A stretch of 34,104 nucleotides of DNA from Gammaproteobacteria bacterium. GTDB taxonomy: Bacteria > Pseudomonadota > Gammaproteobacteria > Steroidobacterales > Steroidobacteraceae. Under the pieces are notes generated by a model. The model was given only the letters and a program-made list of their open reading frames with translations, did not search any database and was not told the origin of the DNA. Below are positions 31,355 to 34,104 of the stretch, piece after piece. Position 1 is the stretch's first letter. Each line of letters starts with the position of its first letter. The position numbers were made by a program, and so were the translations under genes. The stretch is from contig JASHVF010000394.1 in the NCBI GenBank assembly GCA_030039615.1, positions 1-34,104 on the forward strand. Reading direction: 5' to 3'.

Positions 31355-33834
31355 AGCCGTGCCCCGAGGTAGGCCGCGAGGCGCAGCAGGTCGGCGAACA
31401 CCCCGCCCGCGGTGACTTCGGGGCCAGCGCCCGGACCCTGCACGATGAGCGGGTTCTCGCAGTAGCGGCGGGTCGCGAAGCGCACCACGTTGTCGGTGAG
31501 CGCGATGTTGGCGAAGGCATGGCTCTGCGGCAGCTCGGCCAGCCCGACGCTCGCCTCGCCGCCGGCGCTCAGGCGGCCGATGTAGCGCAGCACCTTGCCG
31601 CGCGCGCGTGCGCCGTCGAGACGGCCGCGCATCATCGAGTCGTACTGGGGCAGCCGCTGCATGAACTCCTCGATCGAGCCGGCGCGCAGCTCCTCCGGCA
31701 CCAGGCTCTCGACCTGCACGTCGCTCAACTCGAGCCCGAGGCCCATTTCACGCCCGAGGATGATGAGCTTGCGCGCCACGTCGGTGCCCGACAGGTCCTC
31801 GCGCGGATCGGGCTCGGTGTAGCCGCGGGCGCGCGCGTCGGCCACGATCTGCGAGAACGGCTTGTGGCCGTCGTAGGCATTGAAGAGGTACGCGAGCGTG
31901 CCCGAGAGGATGCCCTCGATGCTCGTGATCTCATCGCCCGTCTGGCGCAGATCGCGCAGCGTATGCACGATCGGCAGCCCCGCGCCGACGGTCGCCTCGT
32001 AGAGGTAGTGCGAGGCGCCGGCGCGCCGCGCCTGCTGCAGGCGGCGGTAGAAATCGAGCGAGGCGCTGTTGGCCTTCTTGTTCGGGGTGACGATGTGAAT
32101 CCCGGCGCCGAGCCACTCGGGGTAGTGCTCCGCGACCGCACCGCTCGCCGTGCAGTCGACCAGCACCGTGTGCGGCAGATAATCGACCCGCACGTGCCCG
32201 ACGAAGGCGGCCAGATCGGCGCTCACGCCGCGGCTCTCGAGCTCCGCGCGCCACTGCGCCGGCGCGATCGCCGGCTGCCCGAGCAGCATGCGGCTCGAGC
32301 CCATGACGCCCCGCAGGCGCAGGTCGAGCTGAAACTGCTCGCGCAGCTGAGGCGCCTGTGCGGCGAACTGCTCGAGGAATGCGCGGCCGACCGTCCCCGG
32401 CCCGAGCAGGCCCACCGAGAGCGTGTGCGGCGAGAGATACAGCCCGCCGTGCACCGAGCGCAGCGCACGGGTGGCGCTGCGGCCCTCGACCACCACCGAG
32501 ATGTTGCGCTCGGAAGCGCCCTGCGCGATGGCGCGCACGTTGACGCCGGAGGAGCCGAGCGCCCCGAACACCTTGGCGGCGACGCCCGGAGTCCCGGCCA
32601 TGCCATCCCCCACCACCGCGAGAATGGCGAGATCGGGATCCAGGTCGACGCTCTGGATCTGACCCGCGGCCAGCTCGCGCGCGAACGCGGTGCGCGTCAC
32701 CGCGACGGCGCGCTCGGCCTGCTCCTGCGGGATTGCAAAGCAGATCGAGTGCTCGGAGCTCCCCTGCGAGATCAGGATGACGGAGATGCCCTCCTCGCGC
32801 AGCGCGCCGAACAGCCGGTGCGCCGTGCCCGGCACACCGATCATGCCGGTGCCCTCGAGGTTGATGAGCGCCACGTTCTCGATGCTGGTGATGCCCTTCA
32901 CCGGCAGCGTGGAGGTGGGGCGCGCGCAGATCAGCGTGCCGGCCTTCGCCGGCGCGAAGGTGTTACGGATCCAGATCGGAATGCCGTCGCCGACCGCCGG
33001 CGCCATGGTCTGGGGATGGATCACCTTGGCGCCGAAGTACGCAAGCTCCATCGCCTCGTTGTAGGAGAGCGAGTCGATCACGGTGGCGTCGGGAACGCGG
33101 CGCGGATCCGCCGACAGCACGCCGTCGACGTCGGTCCAGATGTGGATCTCGCTCGCCGCCAGCAGCGCGCCGAAGATGGAGGCGGAGAAATCGCTGCCGT
33201 TGCGCCCGAGCGTGGTCTGCACGCCGCGCCGGTCCGAGGCGATGAAGCCGGTGATGATCAGCGTGCCGGTGAAGTCCGCCGCTACCAGTGCCGCCAGGTT
33301 GGCGCGCGACTCGGCCCACTGGATGGCGGGCCCGGAGGCGCCCCACTCGGCGACCACCACGCGCCGCGCATCGATCCACCGAGCCGGGCGCCGGCTGCCG
33401 GGCCGCTGCTCGAAGAAGCGGAGGAAGAGCTGCGTGGACCAGAGCTCCCCGTAGCCGGCGATGAGGTCACTCACGTTGCGCGCCGCGCCGCGCGTCAGCT
33501 TCACGGCCTGCAGCACCGCCACCAGGTCGCGGCAGTCGCGATCGAACCCCTCGAGATAGCTCCACGCCGAGTCCGGCTCGAGCAGCTCCGCGGCGATCGC
33601 CCCGTGGCGCGCGCGCAGCTGTGCGATCTCCTCGCGGAAGGCATCGTCCTGGCGCTCCGCGAGCGCCACCAGCCGCAGCAGCGCGTCGGTCACTCCGCGG
33701 CAGGCGGACAGCACGACGGCGACCCGCGTGCCCGGGAGGGAATCGAGGATGTCCGCGACGCGGCGAAAGCAGCCGGCATCGGCGACGCTCGATCCCCCGA
33801 ACTTGTGCACGACCCAGGGATCGGTCTTGGTCAT
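31351..33834 (-). CDS. thrA: Bifunctional aspartokinase / homoserine dehydrogenase I
   Basis: VHKFGGSSVADAGCFRRVADIL aspartokinase; ACT repeats; homoserine dehydrogenase half with VGLLGPGTVGRAFLEQ and FNAYDGHKPFSQIVADARARGYTEPDPREDLSGTDVARKLIILGRE. Confidence 0.97.
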   Translation of the reverse strand: MTKTDPWVVHKFGGSSVADAGCFRRVADILDSLPGTRVAVVLSACRGVTDALLRLVALAERQDDAFREEIAQLRARHGAIAAELLEPDSAWSYLEGFDRDCRDLVAVLQAVKLTRGAARNVSDLIAGYGELWSTQLFLRFFEQRPGSRRPARWIDARRVVVAEWGASGPAIQWAESRANLAALVAADFTGTLIITGFIASDRRGVQTTLGRNGSDFSASIFGALLAASEIHIWTDVDGVLSADPRRVPDATVIDSLSYNEAMELAYFGAKVIHPQTMAPAVGDGIPIWIRNTFAPAKAGTLICARPTSTLPVKGITSIENVALINLEGTGMIGVPGTAHRLFGALREEGISVILISQGSSEHSICFAIPQEQAERAVAVTRTAFARELAAGQIQSVDLDPDLAILAVVGDGMAGTPGVAAKVFGALGSSGVNVRAIAQGASERNISVVVEGRSATRALRSVHGGLYLSPHTLSVGLLGPGTVGRAFLEQFAAQAPQLREQFQLDLRLRGVMGSSRMLLGQPAIAPAQWRAELESRGVSADLAAFVGHVRVDYLPHTVLVDCTASGAVAEHYPEWLGAGIHIVTPNKKANSASLDFYRRLQQARRAGASHYLYEATVGAGLPIVHTLRDLRQTGDEITSIEGILSGTLAYLFNAYDGHKPFSQIVADARARGYTEPDPREDLSGTDVARKLIILGREMGLGLELSDVQVESLVPEELRAGSIEEFMQRLPQYDSMMRGRLDGARARGKVLRYIGRLSAGGEASVGLAELPQSHAFANIALTDNVVRFATRRYCENPLIVQGPGAGPEVTAGGVFADLLRLAAYLGARL

Positions 33835-34075
33835 CGAGTGGGGTTCTTGGAGACGCAGTGAAAAGGCGATGGGACTCTACTGAAGCGGCACGGGTGCATG
33901 CAATGCGCCCACACGAGGCGGCGACGGGGACCTCCGCCGGACTGGCATACTCGTGGAGCCCTGTGGCTGGCGCCGCGCCCGCGCGGGCCCGTCGGAGCGG
34001 CTGATGTGCGTCATATAACATAATATTAATCAAATATTTAGGTGATTTTATTATTGTGATTTATCGAGCCCGGCG

Positions 34076-34104
34076 ATGAACGAGATCCAACTGCTGCGCG
34101 CGCA
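34076..34104 (+). CDS. Possible 5' end of a further CDS (MNEIQLLRA...)
   Basis: ATG at 34076 after an AT-rich promoter-like stretch; only 9 full codons visible. Confidence 0.3.

Noticed and set aside
31345-33861. 838-aa ORF on + strand antisense to thrA
   Set aside because: Low-information shadow ORF; the opposite strand is an unambiguous aspartokinase/homoserine dehydrogenase.
33835-34075. Possible thr leader peptide/attenuator upstream of thrA
   Set aside because: The minus-strand upstream translation shows no Thr/Ile-rich short ORF and I could not see a terminator/antiterminator pair.

Overview
High-GC proteobacterial (probably gammaproteobacterial) chromosomal segment, densely packed and mostly housekeeping. 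In order: the C-terminus of an ALDH7/AmaB-like aldehyde dehydrogenase; a PepSY/PhoP/PhoQ-like two-component cluster (-); MazG and NUDIX (-); fumC (-) divergent from purB (+); a DUF7931/PLD-like protein; mnmA; an aconitase gene (acnA); a HAD phosphatase; a DipZ-MsrB-MsrA (envelope methionine sulfoxide repair) cluster; tryptophan 2,3-dioxygenase (-); an ABC-2 exporter pair; a threonine aldolase; a MacAB-like ABC export operon (-); a TPR-like protein divergent from tatD; an M20 peptidase; a NERD-domain protein; and a thrABC operon (-). The main discovery is that acnA (8909..13144) carries an in-frame 515-aa intein (10418..11962) with a LAGLIDADG homing endonuclease. It sits inside the C-x-x-C [4Fe-4S] ligand motif (GYGCTT | intein | CIGNSGPL). 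The +1 splicing nucleophile is therefore itself an iron-sulfur cluster ligand, and a second ligand Cys lies at extein position -3. This suggests possible redox- or iron-conditional protein splicing controlling aconitase. Other points of interest are a Met-rich linker in DipZ next to MsrB/MsrA, a perfect palindrome overlapping a putative bidirectional fumC/purB promoter, and overlapping divergent start codons at tatD.
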